Assembly (NCBI RefSeq): GCF_900105805.1
Contig: NZ_LT629788.1
Span: 248,001 to 312,000, forward strand
Direction: 5' to 3'
From: Pseudomonas moraviensis
GTDB taxonomy: Bacteria; Pseudomonadota; Gammaproteobacteria; Pseudomonadales; Pseudomonadaceae
Length of the DNA: 64,000 bases
In this document: piece after piece, positions 33,144-40,802 of the stretch
How positions within the stretch are numbered: the first letter of the stretch is position 1
Layout of the letters: each line of letters begins with the position of its first letter
The notes under the pieces: generated by a model
Databases searched by the model: none
What the model was told of the DNA's origin: nothing
What the model saw: only the letters and a program-made list of their open reading frames with translations
Program-made: the position numbers and the translations under genes

Positions 33144-35823
33144 CCTGAGCCTCCATCATAGGCTCGGAGTCATCGTCTGCTTCTGCGGCAAATTGCTCAA
33201 GTTGCTGCCGATAGACAGCATTTACCTGGTATGTTCTCTCTTCAGCGGGTTTACAAGTCTCAGGCATGCAGAAGGACAGCGTCACGATTTTCTCGTCTAG
33301 CTTGAGATTATCGTCGCTCTCGTCTGGATCGGTGCGCAGGGACGCGCTGAATAAATGCACTAACATCATCGGCCGCTCGCGCACAGAGCAAGCGGCACGT
33401 TCCTTTTTGTAAGTTTCAGCCTGATAGGCAGCATCCGCTGCCGCGATTTGTATGTCGGACAGGCCAATCAGCGCGTCGCCGGGATCGGCGACACGGTTCT
33501 TGCTGCCATTTACTCGATAGGTGCCTTTCTGAATTGTTCCTTGATTCCGAGACCTCAGATTGATCTGCTGACCAGCAAATGGACTAGAGTCGCCTGACTG
33601 GCGCATGGGAATCACAACGTCCCATTTCGCGAGTTCGTCCGTGACGCGGTCCTGAATATAGTCCGAGAGAAGAGAGGTATCGGAAATTGCCGATAGATCG
33701 GGATGATCTACGAACTGGAATTCGAGCATGAGACCAAGTATGTCTCGACCATCTGCGGCCCAGCGAATGTAACTCTTGTTTACTTCAGTGGGACTGCCGA
33801 GTGCGATGAGAAATTGTTCGACCGCGTCGAGATGTTTCTTTCCAATGCTTGAATTATTTGGAAGTGCAAAGCCTTCGATGTGACGCGCGGAATAGTCCTG
33901 AGCTATTTTGAGCTTCTCGGCCGTCCGCATTTTGTTTGCCGCGGTTACCCGAATGGCGAGCGGGCTCTGCCGAACTTTAAGGCCGAAATCACGCGGTGTG
34001 CGGCCTGCGGCCTTCATGCGCTTGATCTCGCTCCTCAACTCTTCGGTCGCTTCGTCTACAAATTCGTAATGGTCGAAGGACACCTGCGGCAGATAGAGGC
34101 GGCAATATTCCTCATATCCCGGTCGGTAGCCGAACCAGCGCGCCATCTGCATAAGTGTGTCGCTCGCAGTAGCGTTCCGCAAGAGATAGGAGACCGTGAG
34201 GCCTTCTAGAGTTAGGCCGCGTGAAAGCGCCAGCCCGCCGATTGCGATGACATGCAGACCTTCTGATTTGCGCAGTGAATAATCTAACTTGCCACCCCGC
34301 ATATTGACGGTGCGGACATCGATGGACTGGACCCCTTCATTTAGGACACGCAGCAGATCGCGCCATTTGAGATCAGTCTTGCCGAACTCGACTGTGAAGC
34401 TACTTTCGAGATCATCCATGATCTCATCGTTGATCTGATCAAGCGGCAGCGATGCATGTACCGAGACCGCGTCCTTGATCTCCGTGAGATATTCGAAAAC
34501 GAGCCCTAGAATTTTTTCCTGGATGGCATTGAATCGGCTGACGTTGATCATCATCGAACAATGAGTCTTGCCCTTTTCTTGGAATACCCTAATGGCCCTT
34601 GTTATGCAAAATACACGAATCGCGTGACGCAAACTGTCGGGTAGCTCGGTAACATTGTCGCCGCTCTTGTGCTTCAGCGGCAGTTTCGCTCGATAGTCAT
34701 CAATGACTCTGACCATGCTTTGGCGTAAGTTGCCACCCTCCCGGAAAATTCTATGTGATCCTGCATAATTGGTAGGTGGATCAAGCGCCTTAATAAAATT
34801 CCCTGGAAAAAGGTCATCCGTCTCCATTTCCTCTGTCGTTTCCGGGTCGATGAAAATGTTGGCAAACGGTGTAGCGGTATAGCCGACATATGCGGAGCGC
34901 GGAAATCGCGACAGAATTTGTCGAATCACACCATTGATAGCGCTAGTACGTTTGGGGTCAATGGCTGTATTGATAGATGCATTGTCGGCTTCATCGTCTA
35001 TCAGCAGAAGTGGCAGCTCATAGCCTCCGGTTTCTCCCTGTTTCTCTATCCAGTGTGCGAGACGCTCAAGGATGGATTTGTTTTTTTTGGTTATGAAGAT
35101 CATAGGTTCCTGATGACCTGCCAAGCCGAAATAGATTCCATCCGTGCCGCTCGAGAAATCGGCTACCCGAGTAGTGCCGTAGGAGGGGATTCGCCGTGTC
35201 GCTGCATAATTTTGGATCGGCAACGACTGCTGTGCGGCCGCGCCAAACATCGATACTTTGCCAATGAATGTCTCGTCAACTCGTTCTTGCGTCTGCGCAC
35301 GCAGTGAGTTGGTTATCCCTGCTAATAGGATAATGACGCGGTAGCCTGCGTCAGCTGCCTTGCAGATCAGAGCAGAGTAGTTTGTGGTCTTACCTGACTG
35401 GACATTTCCCATGACCATGCCGCGAACTGCGCCGTAGCGTTCATCTTTCGGGTTGCCGCATTGATCGAGAATTTCGTCTGTGTCGGTATTGAGGGTAGCG
35501 AGCACCGGCGACGGAAGAGCTCCCGTCTCAAGATAGTATTTGCGTAAGCGGTTCCAGTAATAGAAATCCAGCCCCGGTCGTACTGTTGCAAGCCAAGGCC
35601 GGTGGTCCTTTGAAATAATCGCCCCGCGCTTCTGAGTTACGATAAAGCTCGCTTCCAGTTCGCGGATAATCGCATTGATCGCCCGTTCTTCAAGGTGCTG
35701 AAATGGTCCATTGCGAACTATTGTAGAGATAGCACCTTCAGGTAATCCTTGCCCTTGAGCAATATCTTCGCGATATTGCTCATTGATAATGGAGCGGAAA
35801 TACGCAAGTTCGCTATGAAACAT
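33133..35823 (-). CDS. Z1-domain superfamily 2 helicase/ATPase
   Basis: An 896-residue protein of the Z1 type. Walker A is GNVQSGKTTNY (139-149), followed by YRVIILLAGITNSLRAQTQER; the Walker B region is LLLIDDEADNASIN (D276-D277-E278), followed by FPRSAYVGYTATPFANIF (motif III, YTATP). The Z1 domain has GLALSRGLTLEGLTVSYLLRNATASDTLMQMARWFGYRPGY. The start at 35823 is preferred because it follows the ATPase stop by 2 bases with AAAAGGTGG before it. It probably remodels or moves along DNA to bring in the nuclease. Confidence 0.92.
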   Translation of the reverse strand: MFHSELAYFRSIINEQYREDIAQGQGLPEGAISTIVRNGPFQHLEERAINAIIRELEASFIVTQKRGAIISKDHRPWLATVRPGLDFYYWNRLRKYYLETGALPSPVLATLNTDTDEILDQCGNPKDERYGAVRGMVMGNVQSGKTTNYSALICKAADAGYRVIILLAGITNSLRAQTQERVDETFIGKVSMFGAAAQQSLPIQNYAATRRIPSYGTTRVADFSSGTDGIYFGLAGHQEPMIFITKKNKSILERLAHWIEKQGETGGYELPLLLIDDEADNASINTAIDPKRTSAINGVIRQILSRFPRSAYVGYTATPFANIFIDPETTEEMETDDLFPGNFIKALDPPTNYAGSHRIFREGGNLRQSMVRVIDDYRAKLPLKHKSGDNVTELPDSLRHAIRVFCITRAIRVFQEKGKTHCSMMINVSRFNAIQEKILGLVFEYLTEIKDAVSVHASLPLDQINDEIMDDLESSFTVEFGKTDLKWRDLLRVLNEGVQSIDVRTVNMRGGKLDYSLRKSEGLHVIAIGGLALSRGLTLEGLTVSYLLRNATASDTLMQMARWFGYRPGYEEYCRLYLPQVSFDHYEFVDEATEELRSEIKRMKAAGRTPRDFGLKVRQSPLAIRVTAANKMRTAEKLKIAQDYSARHIEGFALPNNSSIGKKHLDAVEQFLIALGSPTEVNKSYIRWAADGRDILGLMLEFQFVDHPDLSAISDTSLLSDYIQDRVTDELAKWDVVIPMRQSGDSSPFAGQQINLRSRNQGTIQKGTYRVNGSKNRVADPGDALIGLSDIQIAAADAAYQAETYKKERAACSVRERPMMLVHLFSASLRTDPDESDDNLKLDEKIVTLSFCMPETCKPAEERTYQVNAVYRQQLEQFAAEADDDSEPMMEAQDVE

Positions 35824-35825
35824 TA

Positions 35826-37289
35826 TTACCACCTTTTGTCCTTGAGGTGTTTTACAACGAGGTCGGCTTGACTGGCCCACGGTTCTGTTGAAGCAAGAAT
35901 TTCACGCAGCGCTTTCATATCTCCTCCTGAGTGGAGCAGCAGTGAGGGAAGAGCTGAGTCGAGTTTGTCGAGAAATATGTCCTTGTCTAGTATTCCTTGA
36001 TTCATCATCTCTGGTCGGGACGAATAGTCCTCTCCGATACTTACAATCGGGAAGCAGTCCTCGATGACTCCGAGTGTTGCCGCAAAGGCTTTTGCTCTAT
36101 CCCTATTCTCGTCTTCTAGCATACCGGCGATCAGCGGGTGCTCCCGATTAACATAGTAGCGAGCCTCACCGTTTCGAACGTATTTTGCCCAGACCGACGT
36201 TTTTCCCGCTTCTTCGCGGATACGCCCACCTCGGGACTGAAATACCTTTCCCGATTTCCTCTTGAGTCCGCAGACAATATCCTTCAAGCGGCTCTTAAGC
36301 CCTGAGGGAAGCTGTGCGTCTGCCTTATCGAGCGTGATCTTCCATATCGCATCAAGGGTGTTTGGAATGTTGATGGCAATTCTGACAAGTTGCGACAGCT
36401 CCCCGTGCCTCACTAACCGAAACCAAGTCCCGTGTATGATGAGTCGGTGCTGCCGATAGACATAGAAGCCTTGATTGCGAACAAAACCCTCTTCTCCGCT
36501 GAGCTGATCGTGCTCACCTGCAGTCAACTTCGAATAGTGCGGTAGAATAAATGACTGCACCTCAATAGGCTGGCCGTCGAGATTAAGCGTTTCTTTTGGC
36601 TGGGCCTGCGTCGCATCATGGTTACGCAGAAAGGGATCTATAGGCTTCAGCGCACTTCCGTTGAAACTAATACTGAGTTTCCGAAGGCCTTCCTCGCCAC
36701 CCAAATACCGATGGAAAATGAGTGACAGCTGCTTCTGGGCATGCGCGACTAAATCATTGAATCCCTTGCCGCCAACTTGACCATATTCGGACAGGCGATC
36801 GCATGTGCTCCAGATGATCTCGGTCCCGTCGCGCTCAAGCAGCCGGTGATCGGCTTGGGCTTCAATCTCTTCAAATTCAAGAATCCCCATTTTCCAATCA
36901 GCGATATCATCCAGATTCCAAGACGCGCCGGTAAGGAGGCCATTCTGTCTCGTAACGACTGTCAAATGCCTGCATTGTGAGAGTGATGCGGACTTCATCC
37001 CCCACCCGAAGCGACCGAGGTCATCATGGGCCCGTTCCTCATTAGGATTGGTGCTGGCGGGTCTCATCGCCCGATGAAGCTCGACGTTCGTCATTCCTGA
37101 TCCGTCGTCTAGAATCCTGACTTCGGGTCCATCATCCTTCCGGATGCATTTGATATCGATGCTATGGGCTTTTGCCTTAATGCTATTGTCGATAATGTCG
37201 GCGAGAGCACTCGACAGATCGTAATTCCCAAAGCTACGCGCTGAGGTCATCAGCGCAGACGCGTCAGGAGGATTATTCATATGCTTCAT
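35826..37289 (-). CDS. MORC/MutL-type GHKL ATPase
   Basis: A 487-residue GHKL-fold ATPase. The N box is ALADIIDNSIKA (D34-N35), the G1 box ILDDGSGM (D61-G65), the G2 region LGRFGWGMKSASLSQC (91-106). The following S5-like domain and HLKDKRW end are typical of the ATPases the Aravind group linked to eukaryotic MORC. It probably works as a DNA clamp. First gene of the operon. ATGs exist at 37289 and 37280; upstream lies a run of nine G (complement of 37292-37300), which likely serves as the ribosome site and could vary in length. Confidence 0.9.
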   Translation of the reverse strand: MKHMNNPPDASALMTSARSFGNYDLSSALADIIDNSIKAKAHSIDIKCIRKDDGPEVRILDDGSGMTNVELHRAMRPASTNPNEERAHDDLGRFGWGMKSASLSQCRHLTVVTRQNGLLTGASWNLDDIADWKMGILEFEEIEAQADHRLLERDGTEIIWSTCDRLSEYGQVGGKGFNDLVAHAQKQLSLIFHRYLGGEEGLRKLSISFNGSALKPIDPFLRNHDATQAQPKETLNLDGQPIEVQSFILPHYSKLTAGEHDQLSGEEGFVRNQGFYVYRQHRLIIHGTWFRLVRHGELSQLVRIAINIPNTLDAIWKITLDKADAQLPSGLKSRLKDIVCGLKRKSGKVFQSRGGRIREEAGKTSVWAKYVRNGEARYYVNREHPLIAGMLEDENRDRAKAFAATLGVIEDCFPIVSIGEDYSSRPEMMNQGILDKDIFLDKLDSALPSLLLHSGGDMKALREILASTEPWASQADLVVKHLKDKRW

Positions 37290-37291
37290 AT

Positions 37292-37300
37292 CCCCCCCCC
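37292..37300 (-). promoter_or_regulatory. G9 tract overlapping the ribosome site of the GHKL ATPase gene
   Basis: Nine consecutive C on the plus strand (G on the coding strand), two bases before ATG 37289. No other purine-rich ribosome site is seen, so the tract probably pairs with 16S rRNA; a change of length would alter spacing or the frame from the upstream TTG at 37310. Confidence 0.6.
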
Positions 37301-37589
37301 ATTTGCCCAAAAAAGCTGGGGTAATCCCACAACTTAAATATTTTTTGTCTTCGAAGACGCAAGCTAGCCTGAAGCTTGGCTGCGATCGATAGCTATCGAA
37401 TGTAGCACCTGTTTTTTAAAAAACTACTATGACTATAGTAGCAAATAGCCTTTCGTTGCTTTAGGGCACAAGGCTGCCCAATTTAGCGATGAAACAGGTG
37501 GACGCCATTCGAGAGTTGGGTTATCGGGTGCCGAGCGAGGTGGGGAGTCGAGTTTTGTGAGGGATCGATTCAGGCACCGCCGTTTAGCG
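37301..37589. other. AT-rich upstream region of the restriction operon
   Basis: About 290 bases holding the promoter region of the four-gene operon. AT runs (TAAATATTTTTTGTC, GTTTTTTAAAAAACTACTAT) stand out, with the palindrome-like TTTTTTAAAAAA near 37412-37423. No supported gene. Confidence 0.5.
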
Positions 37590-37626
37590 CAGAAAAATCC
37601 GCTGCTTGGAAACTCAAGCGGCGGAT
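37590..37626 (-). terminator. Rho-independent terminator of the BRO-domain gene
   Basis: On the minus strand ATCCGCCGCTTG pairs with CAAGCAGCGGAT around AGTTTC and is followed by TTTTCTG. Confidence 0.85.
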
Positions 37627-37645
37627 TGTTTGATGACTTTGACAT

Positions 37646-38155
37646 TCAAAGTCTGCGGACAAACTGGGACGCCTTACTCCACCAAGACTCCTGACGATTG
37701 AAAGAATCCTTGGCCAACAAACTTGGCATATCCCGCAACCGAATCCACGGCTCGCCCTGCCAGTGCAATGTACTCAGCGACATCTGCCGCCAGCTCAAAA
37801 CACTCAATATCGGACGCTCAACTGATCGCGCCGGACGCGCATCACGCAGCGCAGGCACAACTTGATGCGTCACCCACTCACGAAGCTGGCGATACTCAGG
37901 ACAGTAGTGATAGATCAGCAATGCATACACACCGGACTCACTCACCATCATATGCTCCTCAGCTTCGCCATAGGTCTCCACGCACATCATCTGCCGCTGA
38001 TCTGCATCGAGTTTGCGCAGCTGTCGCTCATCCAGATATTTGCCCATCAATCGCCCCAGCTCATGGACGCAGAACCACGCCTGGTTCTCAACCAGAAGAG
38101 CGTGCAGATGAGTTTTGTTGCGGGTGAAACGAGTCGGGAGAAGTGGTTCAGACAT
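37646..38155 (-). CDS. BRO-N-domain protein (phage antirepressor-like)
   Basis: A 169-residue protein related to the BRO N-terminal domain of phage antirepressors: WFCVHELGRLMGKYLDERQLRKLDADQRQMM, VSESGVYALLIYHYCPEYRQLREWVTHQVVPALRD. A short C-terminal part (WQGEPWIRLRDMPSLLAKDSF) is distinct. It lies between the two divergent arms of the defence island and is preceded by a long structured leader. Probably a prophage or satellite remnant; it could also regulate the island. A terminator follows. Confidence 0.82.
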   Translation of the reverse strand: MSEPLLPTRFTRNKTHLHALLVENQAWFCVHELGRLMGKYLDERQLRKLDADQRQMMCVETYGEAEEHMMVSESGVYALLIYHYCPEYRQLREWVTHQVVPALRDARPARSVERPILSVLSWRQMSLSTLHWQGEPWIRLRDMPSLLAKDSFNRQESWWSKASQFVRRL

Positions 38156-38215
38156 GGCATGCCTCCTGACCTGGAAGCACGGGATTCGAACGGCGGGTAC
38201 AGCGATTCACCTTCA

Positions 38216-38497
38216 TCATGAAGGTTTGATATCCAGGCATTTCCATTTACCTCTGGCTGCTTTCTTAGGGCATTTGTTAGGGTGTCGGGAGCTAAGAAAC
38301 CCACCAGAGACGGGCCGGACATATTCCCCTTTCGGGTCTTGTATTCGCCCACTCCCGACATAACGGGATTTTTCGCAGGCGTAGAGAAACCGCAGACGAA
38401 AAAAAGCCGCATGACTGTCGGGTGCGGAGGACCGCTCTGGTTTGTAGAGTTTCTTAGGCTCGGAGCTGAGGGTAGGGGCATCAGGGATGGTCGTCAA
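38216..38497 (-). CDS. Possible Ash/Icd-like small phage protein in the BRO leader
   Basis: An open frame of 93 residues starting at TTG (AGGAAA upstream) with the segments FFRLRFLYACEKSRYVGSGR and KGEYVRPVSGGFLSSRHPNKCPKK. Composition (Arg/Ser/Pro-rich) and position upstream of a phage-type gene recall Ash/Icd-like proteins of P4-type satellites, but the resemblance is weak. The same DNA can fold into a large inverted structure, so it may act as RNA instead. Confidence 0.35.
   Translation of the reverse strand: MTTIPDAPTLSSEPKKLYKPERSSAPDSHAAFFRLRFLYACEKSRYVGSGRIQDPKGEYVRPVSGGFLSSRHPNKCPKKAARGKWKCLDIKPS
38289..38456. repeat. Long-range inverted repeat in the BRO leader
   Basis: CTAAGAAACCCACCAGAG near 38294-38311 is complementary (with a small bulge) to CTCTGGTTTGTAGAGTTTCTTAG at 38434-38456. 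Between them lies a second pair around GTCGGGAG and CTCCCGAC. This would give a multi-branched RNA leader about 150 bases long. Confidence 0.6.
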
Positions 38498-38656
38498 CCA
38501 GCGACTTTTCCTACTGGTCCTGAGGCGAAAGGAAACCTGGACAAAGATGCAGAGTAAATTATGCTGTGTTTATATCCAGTATTTGATCGCCATCGAATCC
38601 CGCAGCTCCAACATCCGTGTAGCCATGACTCATCTCACGGAATCCAGGAAATTTCA

Positions 38657-38700
38657 TTTACTTTGAAGTTTAGCGGGCTAGAATGGTGACCATTCGTCAC
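38657..38700 (+). promoter_or_regulatory. Candidate promoter and operator of the methyltransferase gene
   Basis: TTTACT (38657-38662) and TAGAAT (38679-38684) at 16-base spacing fit a sigma-70 promoter. The perfect palindrome GTGAC-CATTC-GTCAC (38686-38700) directly follows the -10 box and could bind a repressor, possibly the methyltransferase itself, since EcoRII-type methyltransferases autoregulate. Confidence 0.5.
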
Positions 38701-38728
38701 AGTTTTGACCCAGAGGAATTTCGGGCTC

Positions 38729-40165
38729 ATGAATCTTTTTGAAACACCGTCTTTTGAATCCTTGAGCGAAACAACCTCGGGTTCGTACGAGCCTGATACC
38801 CATCCCGTAACTGACCTGGCGCTACTGCACAAGCTGTTGGAGATCTACGACCAAGGGCAGTTGGCCGAAATTCTCAACGACGTTAGCCCGAGTCATTGGT
38901 GCCGTGAAACCATCAATCGCTGGATCAAGGGAAAGGCCTCGCCGAAGCTCTCTCACATTGAATTCACTCGTCTGAAGGATCTTCTGCCCAAGCGCTTGAA
39001 CCACAAACCTTCATTCACCTTTATCGATCTCTTTGCCGGCATTGGCGGTATCAGGAAAGGGTTTGAAGCCATCGGTGGCGAGTGCTTGTTCACATCCGAA
39101 TGGAACAAGTACGCCGTTAAAACGTACAAGGCAAACCACTACTGCGATCCTGCGCGTCATCGCTTCAACCTGGATATCCGCTCGGTCACGCTTTCAGACA
39201 AGCCTGAAATCAGTGACGAGGAAGCCTACAAGAACATTGATCGTGAAATTCCTGACCACGATGTTTTGCTGGCAGGTTTCCCATGCCAGCCGTTTTCGCT
39301 TGCAGGTGTATCCAAGAAGAACTCTTTGGGGCGCAAGCACGGTTTCGAATGTGAGACCCAAGGCACTCTGTTCTTCGACGTGGCCCGGATCATTGCCGCG
39401 AAGCGGCCAGCCGCATTCTTGCTTGAAAACGTAAAAAACCTGAAAAGCCATGACAAGGGCAATACCTTCCGGATCATTTGCGAAGCGCTGGATGAATTGG
39501 GCTATGAGGTTGCAGATGTAAATGCGCCAAAGGGATCAGATCCGAAGGTCATTGATGCCAGGCATTTCGTGCCACAGCATCGTGAGCGAATCGTGCTGGT
39601 CGGCTTCCGCCGCGACTTGAACGTTCACCAAGGATTCACGCTGAGCGAAATCAGTAAGCTCATACCAAAGCAGCGACCTAGTTTCGGTGATCTGCTTGAT
39701 AAGGAAGTGGACGAAAAATACATCCTGACTCCGAAGCTTTGGGATTACCTCTACCGCTACGCTGCCAAGCATCGTGAGAAGGGCAACGGCTTTGGTTTTG
39801 GTTTGACTCGTCCAATCGACGTGGCTCGCACTCTCTCCGCGAGATATCACAAAGACGGGTCGGAAATTCTGGTTGACCGTGGATTTGTGGAAACGCTGGA
39901 CTTCAACAGTGAGTTGAATCAGCTCAATCGTCCGCGTCGTCTGACTCCGCATGAGTGCTCGCGCCTGATGGGGTTCGACAAGCCGGGGGAAAGCAAGTTT
40001 GTGATTCCAGTATCTGATACCCAGGCATATCGTCAGTTTGGAAACTCGGTTGCCGTTCCGGTTTTCGAAGCGGTGGCCCGGTTGATGAAAGAGCGCATCC
40101 TGAAAGCGAAGGAGAAAATGGCCGATACTGGGCAGCCTCAATTGGAGTTCGCCCTTCCCACTTGA
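38729..40165 (+). CDS. dcm: Dcm/M.EcoRII-type DNA (cytosine-5) methyltransferase
   Basis: A 478-residue C5-methyltransferase closely resembling E. coli Dcm in motif after motif: FIDLFAGIGGIRKGF (98-112), HDVLLAGFPCQPFSLAGVSKKNSLGRKHGF (nucleophile C186), FLLENVKNLKSHDKG, HFVPQHRERIVLVGFRRDLN, GFGLTRPIDVARTLSARYHKDGSEILVDRG, RRLTPHECSRLMGF, SDTQAYRQFGNSVAVPVF. The extended match to Dcm, including the target-recognition part, predicts methylation of the inner C of CCWGG. The 90-residue N-terminus has an HTH-like segment. ATG at 38729, AGAGGA upstream; vsr and an EcoRII-like gene follow. Confidence 0.94.
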   Translation: MNLFETPSFESLSETTSGSYEPDTHPVTDLALLHKLLEIYDQGQLAEILNDVSPSHWCRETINRWIKGKASPKLSHIEFTRLKDLLPKRLNHKPSFTFIDLFAGIGGIRKGFEAIGGECLFTSEWNKYAVKTYKANHYCDPARHRFNLDIRSVTLSDKPEISDEEAYKNIDREIPDHDVLLAGFPCQPFSLAGVSKKNSLGRKHGFECETQGTLFFDVARIIAAKRPAAFLLENVKNLKSHDKGNTFRIICEALDELGYEVADVNAPKGSDPKVIDARHFVPQHRERIVLVGFRRDLNVHQGFTLSEISKLIPKQRPSFGDLLDKEVDEKYILTPKLWDYLYRYAAKHREKGNGFGFGLTRPIDVARTLSARYHKDGSEILVDRGFVETLDFNSELNQLNRPRRLTPHECSRLMGFDKPGESKFVIPVSDTQAYRQFGNSVAVPVFEAVARLMKERILKAKEKMADTGQPQLEFALPT

Positions 40166-40209
40166 TGCTGGAGACGCTTCGGCCGATCTGACGACAATAT
40201 GGATGTGAA

Positions 40210-40692
40210 ATGACTGATGTCGTGGATGTAGCTACTCGTTCAAGAATGATGGCTGGAATTCAGGGTAAAAATACCAAGCCTGAGATTCTAATCCGCAAAG
40301 CCCTGCATGCGCGGGGCTTTCGCTTTCGTTTGCACGTCAAAGACCTTCCCGGTAAACCAGATCTGGTGTTGCCGAAATATCGCGCTCTCATCTTCGTACA
40401 TGGGTGTTTTTGGCACGGGCATGCGTGTAGATATTTCAAGGTTCCTCAGACTCGCCCCGAGTTCTGGCTGGAGAAGATCGGTAAAAATCAAAGACGCGAT
40501 AGCCTGCAGGAAGAAGCGCTCAAAGCGATGGGCTGGAGAATTCTTGTCGTTTGGGAGTGTGCTGTAAGGTCGATGAGAAAAGAGAAGTCCTTATTGCTTG
40601 TTGACCTGATTGCTAGCTGGCTTAAAAATGGATCTAAATATATCCAGATCGACGAAAACATGTTGAGTCCGGGATGTGGCTCCTCACATTAG
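40210..40692 (+). CDS. vsr: Very short patch repair endonuclease Vsr
   Basis: A 160-residue Vsr nickase that starts repair of T:G mismatches made when 5-methylcytosine deaminates. Hallmarks: VATRSRMMAGIQGKNTKPE, LPGKPDLVLP with catalytic D51, IFVHGCFWHGHAC with H64, F67, W68 and H69 at the E. coli numbering, and FWLEKIGKNQRRD, MGWRILVVWECA. E. coli T63 is Val here. It begins 44 bases after the methyltransferase gene, the dcm-vsr arrangement. Confidence 0.96.
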   Translation: MTDVVDVATRSRMMAGIQGKNTKPEILIRKALHARGFRFRLHVKDLPGKPDLVLPKYRALIFVHGCFWHGHACRYFKVPQTRPEFWLEKIGKNQRRDSLQEEALKAMGWRILVVWECAVRSMRKEKSLLLVDLIASWLKNGSKYIQIDENMLSPGCGSSH

Positions 40693-40802
40693 CGTGGGCT
40701 GAAGCTCATTGGCAGTTAGCTAAAATATGCAATTGTAGTGATTCCAGTCGAGCTGTTTGAGCCTATTAAGGTTCACCTGAATATCATAAATAAGGAATTA
40801 CG

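Noticed and set aside
37433..37645. 70-codon frame directly after the BRO gene
   Set aside because: It starts at the BRO stop (TGAATG) but runs across a clear rho-independent terminator, so it is unlikely to be a gene.
38165..38190. TTCGAAT-containing stretch resembling a tRNA T-arm (possible attachment site)
   Set aside because: The flanking bases do not form the required five-base stem and no acceptor or anticodon arms can be drawn.
38047..38481. 144-codon minus-strand frame overlapping the BRO leader and gene
   Set aside because: It overlaps the BRO coding region in another frame; the leader frame at 38216-38497 is the better, still weak, candidate.
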